Program-made: the position numbers and the translations under genes | The notes under the pieces: model-generated | Seen by the model: the letters and a program-made list of their open reading frames with translations, nothing else | Told to the model about the DNA's origin: nothing | The model's database searches: none | Shown: in pieces, positions 56,130-63,257 of the stretch | Numbering within the stretch: position 1 is the first letter of the stretch | Layout: the number at the start of each line of letters is the position of its first letter | Source: Candidatus Mycobacterium methanotrophicum | GTDB lineage: Bacteria > Actinomycetota > Actinomycetes > Mycobacteriales > Mycobacteriaceae | NCBI RefSeq assembly: GCF_023515995.1 | Contig: NZ_CP097320.1 | Location: 2,542,001-2,606,000 of the forward strand | Direction of reading: 5' to 3' | DNA length: 64,000 bases

Positions 56130-57064
56130 GCCACATCGATGAATCCGCCGGGGTGACCCGGCGTCGCCGATTTTCCAATCGACGTGCCCGAGCCGGGCGC
56201 ATGTTCGTCGCGCCGAATCTGATTGCGGTCGCCGTATTCATGCTGTTCCCGCTCGGTTTCTCGCTGTATATGAGCTTCCAGAACTGGGATATCTTCAGGC
56301 CGGCCAAGTTCGTCGGTTTGGCCAACTACCACCGCCTCTTTGCCGACGATCCGCTGTTCGTCATCGCGCTGCGCAACACAGTGGTCTACACCGTCGGGAC
56401 CATCGTCCCCACCGTCCTTATCAGCCTCGCCGTAGCCGGTGTGCTCAACCGGAAAGTCAAGGGAATCAGTGTATTTCGGACAATTGTATTTCTGCCCTTG
56501 GCTGTGTCATCGGTGGTGATGGCCGTCGTCTGGCAGTTCGTCTTCAACACCAACAACGGCCTGCTCAACATCATGCTCGGCTGGATCGGGATCGGGCCCG
56601 TCCCGTGGCTGGTCGAGCCGAAATGGGCGATGCTCTCGTTGTGTACGGTCAGCGTGTGGCGGAGCGTGCCGTTCGCGGCGGTCATACTGTTGGCCGCAAT
56701 GCAGGGCGTGCCCGACAATCTCTATGAGGCGGCCAAACTCGACGGCGCGGGGGAGTTGCGCCAATTCGTCTCGATCACCGTGCCGTTGATCCGCGGGGCG
56801 GTGTCTTTCGTGATGGTCATCTCGATCATCCACGCATTCCAGGCATTTGACCTCGTCTACGTTCTCACCGGGCGCAACGGCGGCCCGGAGACCGCGACCT
56901 ACGTACTCGGGATCATGCTGTTCCAGCATGCGTTCGCGTTCTTGGAGTTCGGTTACGCTTCGGCATTGGCGTGGGTCATTTTCGGCACCCTGCTGATGTT
57001 GACCGTGCTGCAGTTGCGGCTCGGGCGTCGTCGGGCCGCCCTGGAGGAACGATCGTGGGCATAG
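56126..57064 (+). CDS. Sugar ABC transporter permease (Rv2040c-like)
   Basis: This 312-residue protein is a MalF/UgpA-type permease with six membrane segments: MFVAPNLIAVAVFMLFPLGF, ALRNTVVYTVGTIVPTVLIS, LPLAVSSVVMAVVWQFVFN, LCTVSVWRSVPFAAVILLAA and others. The coupling-loop EAA motif reads LYEAAKLDGAGELRQFVSIT. It starts by ATGA overlap with the binding-protein gene and overlaps the second permease by 10 bp. Its partner permease and ATPase follow. Confidence 0.93.
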   Translation: MSHIDESAGVTRRRRFSNRRARAGRMFVAPNLIAVAVFMLFPLGFSLYMSFQNWDIFRPAKFVGLANYHRLFADDPLFVIALRNTVVYTVGTIVPTVLISLAVAGVLNRKVKGISVFRTIVFLPLAVSSVVMAVVWQFVFNTNNGLLNIMLGWIGIGPVPWLVEPKWAMLSLCTVSVWRSVPFAAVILLAAMQGVPDNLYEAAKLDGAGELRQFVSITVPLIRGAVSFVMVISIIHAFQAFDLVYVLTGRNGGPETATYVLGIMLFQHAFAFLEFGYASALAWVIFGTLLMLTVLQLRLGRRRAALEERSWA

Positions 57065-57897
57065 CCGAACGAGTGATCAAGCCCAGCATTGTGCGGGCCG
57101 TCGTACTGTACACCGCGCTGACCGTTACCGCGTGGTGTGCGCTCTTCCCGATCCTGTGGGCCGTATCGGGGTCGCTGAAAGATGAGGGCGAGGTAACCAC
57201 TCCGACGCTGTTTCCGTCGCACCCGCTGTGGTCCAACTACCGTGAGGTGTTCGCGCTTATGCCGTTCTGGCGGATGCTTTTCAACTCCGTGCTGTACGCC
57301 GGCTGTGTCAGTGTTGGCCAGGTGTTTTTCTGTTCGCTCGCCGGATATGCATTCGCGCGGCTGCAGTTTTGGGGCCGCGACACGTTGTTCGGCTTGTACC
57401 TGGCTACGTTGATGGTGCCGCTGACGGTCACCGTGATTCCGCAATTCATGTTGATGCGCATCGCCGGGCTCACCGACACGCCGTGGGCGATGATCGTGCC
57501 GGGATTATTCGGCAGCGCGTTCGGCACTTACCTCATGCGCCAGTTCTTCCGCGCCTTGCCAACGGAACTCGAAGAAGCGGCGATCCTCGACGGCTGCTCG
57601 CCGTGGCAGATCTATTGGCGGATACTGCTTCCGCATGCCAAGCCCGCGGTAATGGTGTTGGCGGTACTCACCTGGGTCAACGTGTGGAACGACTTTCTCT
57701 GGCCGCTGTTGATGATTCAGCGCAGCAGCATCGCCACGCTCACCCTCGGTCTGGTACGGATGCAGGGCGAGTACGTCGCCAGATGGCCCGTGCTCATGGC
57801 CGCATCGATACTGATCCTGCTGCCGTTGCTTGCGGTTTATGTGGTTGCGCAACGCGCCTTCATTCGCGGTATCGCGGTCACGGGGCTTGGCGGGTGA
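57055..57897 (+). CDS. Sugar ABC transporter permease (Rv2039c-like)
   Basis: This 280-residue protein is a MalG/UgpE-type permease: RAVVLYTALTVTAWCALFPI, FNSVLYAGCVSVGQVFFCSL, GLYLATLMVPLTVTVIPQFM, LFGSAFGTYLMRQFFRALP, and the EAA loop LEEAAILDGCSPWQIYWRIL. GTG at 57055 was chosen because GGAGGAAC lies just upstream and the length equals the M. tuberculosis protein as I recall it. It overlaps the upstream permease gene. Confidence 0.93.
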   Translation: MGIAERVIKPSIVRAVVLYTALTVTAWCALFPILWAVSGSLKDEGEVTTPTLFPSHPLWSNYREVFALMPFWRMLFNSVLYAGCVSVGQVFFCSLAGYAFARLQFWGRDTLFGLYLATLMVPLTVTVIPQFMLMRIAGLTDTPWAMIVPGLFGSAFGTYLMRQFFRALPTELEEAAILDGCSPWQIYWRILLPHAKPAVMVLAVLTWVNVWNDFLWPLLMIQRSSIATLTLGLVRMQGEYVARWPVLMAASILILLPLLAVYVVAQRAFIRGIAVTGLGG

Positions 57898-57898
57898 C

Positions 57899-58969
57899 AT
57901 GACATCGGTGACTTTCGAGGAGGCCACGCGGCGTTACCCCGGTACAACGCGACCTGCCGTGGACCAGCTGGATTTATGTGTAGATGACGGCGAGTTCGTG
58001 GTATTGGTCGGACCATCCGGATGCGGCAAAACGACGTCACTGCGGATGATCGCGGGGTTGGAGGTAGTGGACTCGGGGCGCATTCGAATCGGCGCTCGAG
58101 ACGTCACCGACGACGACCCCAAAGACCGCAACGTGGCTATGGTATTCCAGAACTATGCCTTGTATCCGCACATGACCGTGGCGCAGAACATGGGCTTCGC
58201 ACTGAAGATTGCCAGAATCACGAAAGCCGAGGTACGCGAACGCGTTCTGGATGCGGCGCGGCTACTCGACCTGGAGCAGTACCTGGATCGCAAACCCAAG
58301 GATCTGTCCGGCGGACAACGCCAACGCGTGGCGATGGGACGTGCGATAGTGCGGCGGCCGCAAGTGTTCTTGATGGACGAACCGCTATCCAACCTGGACG
58401 CGAAGCTGCGGGTGCAAACCCGCAACCAGATCGCCGGGTTGCAGCGGCGTCTGGGCACCACCACTGTTTACGTCACCCACGACCAGGTCGAGGCGATGAC
58501 GATGGGAGATCGCGTCGCGGTCCTGCGTGACGGCGTGCTGCAACAGTGTGCAGCGCCCAGGGAGCTGTACCGAAGCCCGGTCAACATGTTTGTCGCGGAG
58601 TTCATCGGCTCGCCGGCGATGAATCTTTTCACCCTCCCAGTCGTCGATCACTCGGTTTTGCTGGGTAACTGGCCGATCCAGCTGCCGCGCGAGATCAGCG
58701 ATGTCGCAGGAGAAATCGTCGTTGGCATCAGGCCAGAACACTTCAAGATCGGCACCAGCGGTATCGAGATGCAGATCGACGTTGTCGAAGAACTCGGCGC
58801 CGACGCTTATCTGTACGGGCGAGTCAGCGGCGCAGACAACGTTTTCGGTCACCCAATCGTCGCGCGCGCCGACGGGCACGACCCGCCCACGCGCGGCACC
58901 CGGGTCCGCCTACACCCCCAGCGGGGGCATCTGCATTTCTTCGCCGTCGATGGCCGCCGGCTTCGTTAG
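57899..58969 (+). CDS. Sugar ABC transporter ATP-binding protein (Rv2038c-like)
   Basis: This 356-residue MsiK/UgpC-type ATPase has Walker A GPSGCGKTTS, Q-loop MVFQNYALYPHMTVAQNM, signature LSGGQRQRVAMGRAIVRRPQ, Walker B VFLMDEPLSNLDAKL and switch VYVTHDQVEAMTMGD. A C-terminal OB/TOBE regulatory domain follows (VVGIRPEHFKIGTSGIEMQI, VVEELGADAYLYGRV). It completes the importer begun at 54750. ATG at 57899 lies one base after the permease stop. All four genes look intact. The imported sugar cannot be told from sequence. Confidence 0.94.
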   Translation: MTSVTFEEATRRYPGTTRPAVDQLDLCVDDGEFVVLVGPSGCGKTTSLRMIAGLEVVDSGRIRIGARDVTDDDPKDRNVAMVFQNYALYPHMTVAQNMGFALKIARITKAEVRERVLDAARLLDLEQYLDRKPKDLSGGQRQRVAMGRAIVRRPQVFLMDEPLSNLDAKLRVQTRNQIAGLQRRLGTTTVYVTHDQVEAMTMGDRVAVLRDGVLQQCAAPRELYRSPVNMFVAEFIGSPAMNLFTLPVVDHSVLLGNWPIQLPREISDVAGEIVVGIRPEHFKIGTSGIEMQIDVVEELGADAYLYGRVSGADNVFGHPIVARADGHDPPTRGTRVRLHPQRGHLHFFAVDGRRLR

Positions 58970-59283
58970 GGCCGTGCGGTGCCGCGTGTTACCCCCGGCG
59001 TGAAGGTGACCGGCAGCTTGGCCAGCCCGGTCATACTCGGGTTGCCGAGGTATTCCCGCACCCCGCCCTCGTCGACCCGGTAGTCGGGAATGCGCTCGAG
59101 TACTGCCTTCACCATCACCTCGGACATGAGCCGCGCCAGATGGGATCCGATGCACCGATGCGGTCCAAGCCCGAATGCGACGTGGCGGTTGGGAGCACGA
59201 TCCAGCAGGATCTCGTCGGGTCGCTCGAATTCGTGTTCGTCGTGATTGGCGGCCAGCCAGCTGATGACAACCCACGTGGAGCA
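58966..59283 (-). pseudogene. Cytochrome P450, C-terminal fragment
   Basis: The frame reads [60 protein letters not shown] and GNPSMTGLAKLPVTFTPG. FGLGPHRCIG is the haem-binding loop with the thiolate Cys, and the preceding region is the P450 K'-helix/meander. The first three quarters of the protein, with the oxygen-activation helix and ExxR, are absent. Homology ends near 59283, where an alpha-hydroxy-acid oxidase remnant starts on the other strand. It overlaps the ATPase stop by 4 bp. Confidence 0.8.
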
Positions 59284-59288
59284 ACCCA

Positions 59289-59715
59289 GTGACCTGGGAC
59301 GACCTGCCGTGGTTGCGCTCACTGACTGACCTACCGCTGATCGTCAAGGGCATCTGTCACCCCGACGATGCGCGCCGCGCCAAAGACGGTGGGGTGGACG
59401 GCATCTACTGCTCCAATCACGGCGGCCTGCCGACACTGGACTGCCTGCCGGCCGTGGTGGCGGCCGCCGACGGGCTGCCAGTGCTGTTCGACTCTGGCAT
59501 CCGCAGCGGGCGCGGACATCATCAAGGCCCTTGCCCTGGGAGCGACCGCGGTGGGCATCGGCCGGCAGTATGCCTACGGGCTGGTGCTGGGCGGAGTTGA
59601 GGGTGTCGTGCATGTACTGCGCTCGCTGCTGGCCGAGGCCGACCTGATCATGGCCGTCGACGGGTATCGCACCGTGGGTGACCTCACCCCCGAGGCACTG
59701 AGGCGCATCGAGTGA
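59289..59715 (+). pseudogene. FMN-dependent alpha-hydroxy-acid oxidase (lactate monooxygenase-like) remnant
   Basis: The frame reads [73 protein letters not shown], then after a frameshift near 59510 [20 protein letters not shown] and [20 protein letters not shown]. These are the FMN-binding and catalytic blocks of the lactate oxidase/monooxygenase family. The catalytic S-N-H-G-G is present, but the next R-Q-A-N-G-G part with the substrate-binding Arg is deleted. The first two thirds of the protein is missing. Confidence 0.82.
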
Positions 59716-59803
59716 TCGCTATGTCATACCCACCTGCCCCACCTCGGTTAGAAGTGTGCATAGCGGCGCCTGTTCCAACGTGCGATAGCGATAGCGTCTG
59801 ATC

Positions 59804-59875
59804 GTGAAATCTGTGCCGTTCGAGCAGTTCGCAGCCGTGGATATCAGGGTGGGCCGCGTAATCGTTCAACGCTAA
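59804..59875 (+). pseudogene. N-terminal scrap of a tRNA-binding-domain protein
   Basis: These 23 codons read KSVPFEQFAAVDIRVGRVIV and then QR, stop. The sequence F-x-x-F-x-x-V-D-I-R-V-G is the first beta-strand of CsaA/YgjH-type tRNA-binding domains, which are about 110 residues long. The rest is missing and direct-repeat debris follows at once. Confidence 0.6.
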
Positions 59876-59883
59876 ACGCCGTG

Positions 59884-59950
59884 CCCCAGATTCAATGAGA
59901 AAGACACGCGCTCACCCCAGATTCACTGAGAATGCCCAACATCAGTGAGA
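59884..59950. repeat. Tandem-like short repeats, possible IS end debris
   Basis: CCCCAGATTCAATGAGAA (59884-59901) recurs with one change at 59915-59932 (CCCCAGATTCACTGAGAA), and a third partial copy, CAGTGAGAA, lies near 59943. Repeated motifs of this kind are found at the ends of IS21-type elements; here no transposase adjoins. It lies at the break after the tRNA-binding-protein scrap. Confidence 0.45.
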
Positions 59951-59988
59951 ACGGACACCGGGGAAGCCGGTAAGGCGGCAGACCAACG

Positions 59989-60162
59989 AGTCGCATTGCC
60001 GCTGTGCTCGCGGCGGTGATCACGTCCAACACGTATTCGGTCGTCGACGTCACGGCCCTTGTCACGCTGAACAAGACCGACCTCACCGATCGAGGCGGGG
60101 AGGTGCCGCCGAGCTTGATGCACGAAGTTGACCGAGGACTTTGTCGCGTGCTGGACCTTTGA
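59989..60162 (+). pseudogene. mazF toxin remnant (paralogue of the toxin at 62322)
   Basis: The frame reads RIAAVLAAVITSNT, then VVDVTALVTLNKTDLTDR, GGEVPPSLMHEVDRGLC and RVLDL, stop. It matches the C-terminal two thirds of the MazF encoded at 62322-62666, except that about 22 residues (the A-M-P-G-N-V-F-L-P stretch and following) are deleted. The first 40 residues and any antitoxin are missing. It is thus an inactive second copy. Confidence 0.78.
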
Positions 60163-60537
60163 CCACCGACGCAACCCGCCGACAGCCTTCGCCAACTGTC
60201 TAGTCCGGGCAGACGCAACCTACGCACCAGCGGCTGTTGGGTCGACGAAACCGGCTGTGCGAGTACCATATCGGGCAAGAGGAGCGAAAGGCTCTGAAAC
60301 GTCACTGTGACGTATCACGGGGGAATCCCGGTGTATCCCGAAATAACCACCATGCGCCGAAGGCCGGAGTGTTGGTAGCCGTCGCCGCGGCGATACTATG
60401 CGCACGAGGTCGTTCGCAGGCGCCAGCATTGCCTCGCAGACATATTGGCAAACGACAAGGTAGCCAAAATCGATTGTGCTGCAATGCAACTCACGTTAGT
60501 TTTATGATAGTCGTGCGTATTGAGGAGGTGCGAGCTG
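60163..60537. other. Intergenic stretch without a gene
   Basis: This 375-bp interval lies between the dead mazF and the end of the next, minus-strand toxin gene. Open frames here are short and do not resemble proteins. One near-perfect 15-bp palindrome, ACGTCACTGTGACGT, is at about 60299-60313. It resembles half of a CRP-type site but has no adjacent start codon. Confidence 0.5.
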
Positions 60538-60882
60538 CTACCCGTGATGCAGGAAGTCGTCGAGCCAGCGCCAAATCTGGCGCATAGATCCTGGTTCGAC
60601 GCTGCCGGCGCGACCGGTGATTCGTGTGTGGCTGATCGTGCGGGGCTGTTCGGTCATTGCCCATGTCGGTCTCGGCAGCCGTAGTCGCGGCCCGGTGAGC
60701 CGGACATGGTGCGCCCAATCGCGATCTCGAGTGGTAGCGGGGACGACGATTACGAGCTCGGGCACGGCCGCCAGATAGCCGCGGGATGCGACGACTACCG
60801 CGGGCCGCGTCCCGCGTTGTTCTCTGCCCACCGTGGGGTCGAACTGCACCCAGACTACGTTTCCTGGGCTGAAATCGGTCAC
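60538..60882 (-). CDS. mazF: MazF-family toxin
   Basis: This 114-residue protein has the MazF/PemK fold: GNVVWVQFDPTVGREQRGTR then PAVVVAS, VIVVPATTRDRDWAHHVRLT, the conserved TWAMTEQPRTISHTRITGRA (DQ-x-R-x-I-like strand), and a C-terminal helix SMRQIWRWLDDFL. It should act as a ribonuclease. ATG at 60882 overlaps the antitoxin stop (ATGA). It is a different branch from the two other MazF proteins in this window. No damage is visible. Confidence 0.85.
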   Translation of the reverse strand: MTDFSPGNVVWVQFDPTVGREQRGTRPAVVVASRGYLAAVPELVIVVPATTRDRDWAHHVRLTGPRLRLPRPTWAMTEQPRTISHTRITGRAGSVEPGSMRQIWRWLDDFLHHG

Positions 60883-61121
60883 CGGCCTAGGCCGTCGGCG
60901 TCTACGGTGGCCCAGTCTTCCGTTTCTTCGCGCCAGCTTTCTAGGTCTTCGTCAGAAGACTCGCGGTAGGCAGCGGCTACAGCCGCTAGGCGTTTGTTGC
61001 GTTCGTGGGTGTCGATCAGTGACTGGAGAAACGATTGAGCAGTAAGCCCCTCGTTGGCGGCGCCAGCCGCGATCCTGTCCCGCAGCGCTTTGGACACCTT
61101 GATCGTTGTCACGTCAGCCAT
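60879..61121 (-). CDS. mazE: MazE-like antitoxin
   Basis: This 80-residue protein starts MADVTTIKVSKALRDRIAAG, with a ribbon-helix-helix type strand and helix, followed by AANEGLTAQSFLQSLIDTHE. An acidic C-terminal half (ESSDEDLESWREETEDWA) should bind the toxin. The ATG at 61121 coincides with the predicted transcription start of the promoter just upstream, so the operon may be leaderless. An inverted repeat lies over that promoter, as expected for autoregulation. Confidence 0.84.
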   Translation of the reverse strand: MADVTTIKVSKALRDRIAAGAANEGLTAQSFLQSLIDTHERNKRLAAVAAAYRESSDEDLESWREETEDWATVDADGLGR

Positions 61122-61127
61122 GAGTCC

Positions 61128-61162
61128 AGGCTACCTCAGGTATGCTAGTGCATATACCTGAG
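61128..61162 (-). promoter_or_regulatory. mazEF promoter with inverted-repeat operator
   Basis: On the minus strand TAGCCT (61133-61128) is a plausible -10 element with the predicted start at 61121, the A of the mazE ATG. Just upstream, CTCAGGTAT (61135-61143) and ATACCTGAG (61154-61162) form a perfect 9-bp inverted repeat with a 10-bp centre, a likely MazE operator. Confidence 0.55.
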
Positions 61163-61291
61163 CGGGATACAGATCGTATGACTAGGTGCTGATGAGGTGC
61201 CGAGGTGTCTCGGCGCGCTTCACTCGACTGTGCTGACGCGCTGGAGCAGCGTTATGTATTCACCGTAGCGGTAGATATGTATCCTGGAGGC

Positions 61292-61522
61292 ATGAAGACG
61301 ATCACGATCACGATCCCCGAAGAGCTCGACTTGCTGGCTGCCGCGGAAGCCCGACGTCGGGGCATCTCCAAGTCCGAGTTGATCCGCATGGGGCTGGGTA
61401 CCGTCCTTTCGCCACCGCTCGGCGAGTCTGATGAAGGCTTGTGGCGCTCCCTAGCGGGGTTCGGGTCTCACCATGTTTCGGTGGAACCAGGCGAGATCGA
61501 CGACGTTCTCTACGGCAAGTGA
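61292..61522 (+). CDS. vapB: VapB-type antitoxin
   Basis: This 76-residue protein starts MKTITITIPEELDLLAAAEA, RRRGISKSELIRMGLGTVL, a ribbon-helix-helix DNA-binding domain. The C-terminal tail (LWRSLAGFGSHHVSVEPGEI) would block the toxin active site. ATG at 61292 is preceded by a good GGAGG. Its stop overlaps the toxin GTG (GTGA). Together with the next gene it forms a complete VapBC module, divergent from the mazEF pair. Confidence 0.86.
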   Translation: MKTITITIPEELDLLAAAEARRRGISKSELIRMGLGTVLSPPLGESDEGLWRSLAGFGSHHVSVEPGEIDDVLYGK

Positions 61523-61938
61523 AGTTCGCCGACACGGGTTGGTGGGTGGCGTGGGCGCTGCCCGGGGATTCTCGGCACAATCACGCGCTGGGCATGCTGG
61601 GTGCTCTCGGACGGTCCGAGCAGATCCTGACGACTAACCTTGTTGCGGGCGAGACCTGGACGTTCCTGCGGCGCAAGGACAGCCACCGGACTGCGCTGGC
61701 CTTTCTCGATCGGCTCGACACTCTGAGGAATGCCGAGCGCCTCGTCGTGCACCGAGTTACAGAGGGCCAAGAAGCGGCAGCGTGGGACTGGCTTCGCAAA
61801 CACGACGAGCGGGTGTACTCGTACGTGGACGCAACGAGTTTTCGTGTCATGCGGGACCGGCGGCTGCGCGAAGCCCTAGCGTTCGACCAGGACTTCGCGG
61901 CCACCGGATTCGTAGAGGTCCGGGCCAACCCGTGGTGA
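61519..61938 (+). CDS. vapC: VapC-type PIN-domain ribonuclease toxin
   Basis: This 139-residue PIN protein shows the acidic residues that bind Mg2+: Asp in KFADTGWWVAWA, Glu in TNLVAGETWTFLRR, Asp in RVYSYVDATSFRVM and Asp in EALAFDQDFAATGF. VapC toxins cut tRNA or rRNA. The GTG start gives translational coupling to vapB. No frameshift is seen. The target RNA cannot be told. Confidence 0.9.
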   Translation: MKFADTGWWVAWALPGDSRHNHALGMLGALGRSEQILTTNLVAGETWTFLRRKDSHRTALAFLDRLDTLRNAERLVVHRVTEGQEAAAWDWLRKHDERVYSYVDATSFRVMRDRRLREALAFDQDFAATGFVEVRANPW

Positions 61939-62054
61939 ACTCGACGCTTATCGGATCTCCGCGGAACCGAACAGTTTCTAATTATTCCCAGATCTGCGAA
62001 GTTCGCGATGAAATCCGAGTTGTCTGCTGGGCTAGCAGCACAGAGGGCCCGTCA

Positions 62055-62080
62055 GGTTATACCGGGTTATACTATCTCTA
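62055..62080 (+). promoter_or_regulatory. Leaderless mazE promoter with direct-repeat operator
   Basis: TATACT at 62068-62073 is an excellent -10 element, placing the transcription start at 62080, the A of the mazE ATG. GGTTATAC occurs twice with a 10-bp period (62055-62062, 62065-62072), on one face of the helix, a likely antitoxin-binding site overlapping the promoter. Confidence 0.65.
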
Positions 62081-62328
62081 TGAAAACAGCTATCTCCCTC
62101 TCGGACGAGACGTTCGATCGCGTCTCTCGGACGGCGAGTGACCTCGGCATGAGTCGATCCGAGTTCTTCGCCCGAGCTGCGCAGCGTTACTTGGACGAGT
62201 TAGACGCCCAGTCGCTGACCGGTCAGATCGACAGTGCTTTGGAGCGTGTCGATGGGACCGACGAGGCCAAGGATGCTGCCGTGGCTATCGGGCACCGCGT
62301 GTTGGACGCCGTGGACGATGAGTGGTGA
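62080..62328 (+). CDS. mazE: MazE6-type antitoxin
   Basis: This 82-residue protein starts MKTAISLSDETFDRVSRTAS, DLGMSRSEFFARAAQRYLDE, a ribbon-helix-helix domain, and ends in the acidic VLDAVDDEW, which would occupy the toxin's RNA site. It is very similar to M. tuberculosis MazE6 (Rv1991A) as remembered. ATG 62080 coincides with the predicted transcription start. The stop overlaps the toxin start. Confidence 0.9.
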   Translation: MKTAISLSDETFDRVSRTASDLGMSRSEFFARAAQRYLDELDAQSLTGQIDSALERVDGTDEAKDAAVAIGHRVLDAVDDEW

Positions 62329-62666
62329 TCGGCCGCACTGAGCTCTACTGGGCCGACCTTAGAGCGCCGTCCGGTAGTCGGCCAGCCAAGCGCCGTCCCG
62401 TGCTGGTGATCCAGTCCGATCCGTACAACGCCAGCCGCCTTGCGACTGTGCTGACCGCGGTGATCACCTCAAACACGGCGATGGCGGCGATGCCCGGCAA
62501 CGTGTTCTTGCCCGCGGCCGCAACAGGGCTACCACGCGATTCAGTCGTCAATGTCACGGCGCTTGTCACGCTGGACAAGACGGATCTCACTGATCGGATT
62601 GGGAAGGTATCGGCGAGCTTGATGCATGAGGTTGACCGGGGACTTCGCCGCATCCTGGATCTTTAA
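62322..62666 (+). CDS. mazF: MazF6-type endoribonuclease toxin
   Basis: This 114-residue MazF shows GRTELYWADLRAPSGSRPAK, RRPVLVIQSDPYNASRLATV, VITSNTAMAAMPGNVFLPAA, LPRDSVVNVTALVTLDKTDL and LMHEVDRGLRRILDL. It is nearly the sequence I remember for M. tuberculosis MazF6 (Rv1991c), an endoribonuclease cutting U-rich sites. Start may be GTG 62322 or 62325, overlapping the mazE stop. A dead, shorter copy lies at 59989-60162. Confidence 0.92.
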   Translation: MVIGRTELYWADLRAPSGSRPAKRRPVLVIQSDPYNASRLATVLTAVITSNTAMAAMPGNVFLPAAATGLPRDSVVNVTALVTLDKTDLTDRIGKVSASLMHEVDRGLRRILDL

Positions 62667-62703
62667 CTGCCAGATGTCGCACGCGATTGTCCGATCCGGG
62701 ATT

Positions 62704-62745
62704 AGGTGAGAGTGCGGGGGCGTGCTGACCGGCGCACTCTCACCT
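62704..62745. repeat. 13-bp perfect inverted repeat with further GAGAGTGC copies
   Basis: AGGTGAGAGTGCG (62704-62716) is exactly complementary to CGCACTCTCACCT (62733-62745), with a 16-bp centre, about 40 bp after the mazF stop. The motif GAGAGTGC recurs near 62786 and 62817. The hairpin could end the mazEF transcript, though no T-run follows; it could also be debris of a repeated element. Confidence 0.5.
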
Positions 62746-62925
62746 TATTGCGGACGGGATCCGGCGCGGTAATCCACGAGAACGTGAGAGTGCCGGCTGA
62801 AATCCAGAAAGACTTGAGAGTGCCGGAGGGACGGGTCATCCGGTTGATCCAGCTCGGTTTGGTGGTGAAAGTCGGCCCGGAGAAACGGAACAGCCGCAAG
62901 GCTGTCACCGCGCTCCGGGCCGACT

Positions 62926-63066
62926 TTCAACGACCCCGCCGCCCGGTTCCGCGACCTCGGCACCGATTACCACGCCACCCGGATCAACACCGAACGCAGA
63001 ACACGCAACTACGTCACGCAACTGATGGCGATGGGCTACCGCGTCACCCTCGAACCCGCCGCCTGA
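62926..63066 (+). pseudogene. Transposase C-terminal remnant
   Basis: The frame reads FNDPAARFRDLGTDYHATRI, NTERRTRNYVTQLMAMGYRV then TLEPAA, stop. This resembles the common C-terminal end of a mycobacterial transposase that I recall only by its sequence (family not certain, perhaps IS110-like). No start codon or catalytic part precedes it. Confidence 0.5.
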
Positions 63067-63257
63067 TCCAAATCTAATCTGCATCCGCACAACACGACCC
63101 GGCTCGACAAGCTCCGCTACCTCCGCCGGGTTGTTGTCGCCTGCGCTACTCACCTTGGGTCTTTCCGGTCAGCCCTTCGTGAACCGAGCGGTCGCGGACC
63201 CTGGTGGATCGCATGTGCGCGCCGTGCTGGCTCGCGGTCGCTGGTGCGATGCGTTCG

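Noticed and set aside
59884..59950. Start of a CRISPR array
   Set aside because: Only two and a half irregular copies with unequal spacing, no palindromic arms and no cas genes in the window.
60299..60313. CRP/Cmr binding site (ACGTCACTGTGACGT)
   Set aside because: The arms are in the wrong order and spacing for TGTGA-N6-TCACA, and no start codon lies downstream of it on either strand.
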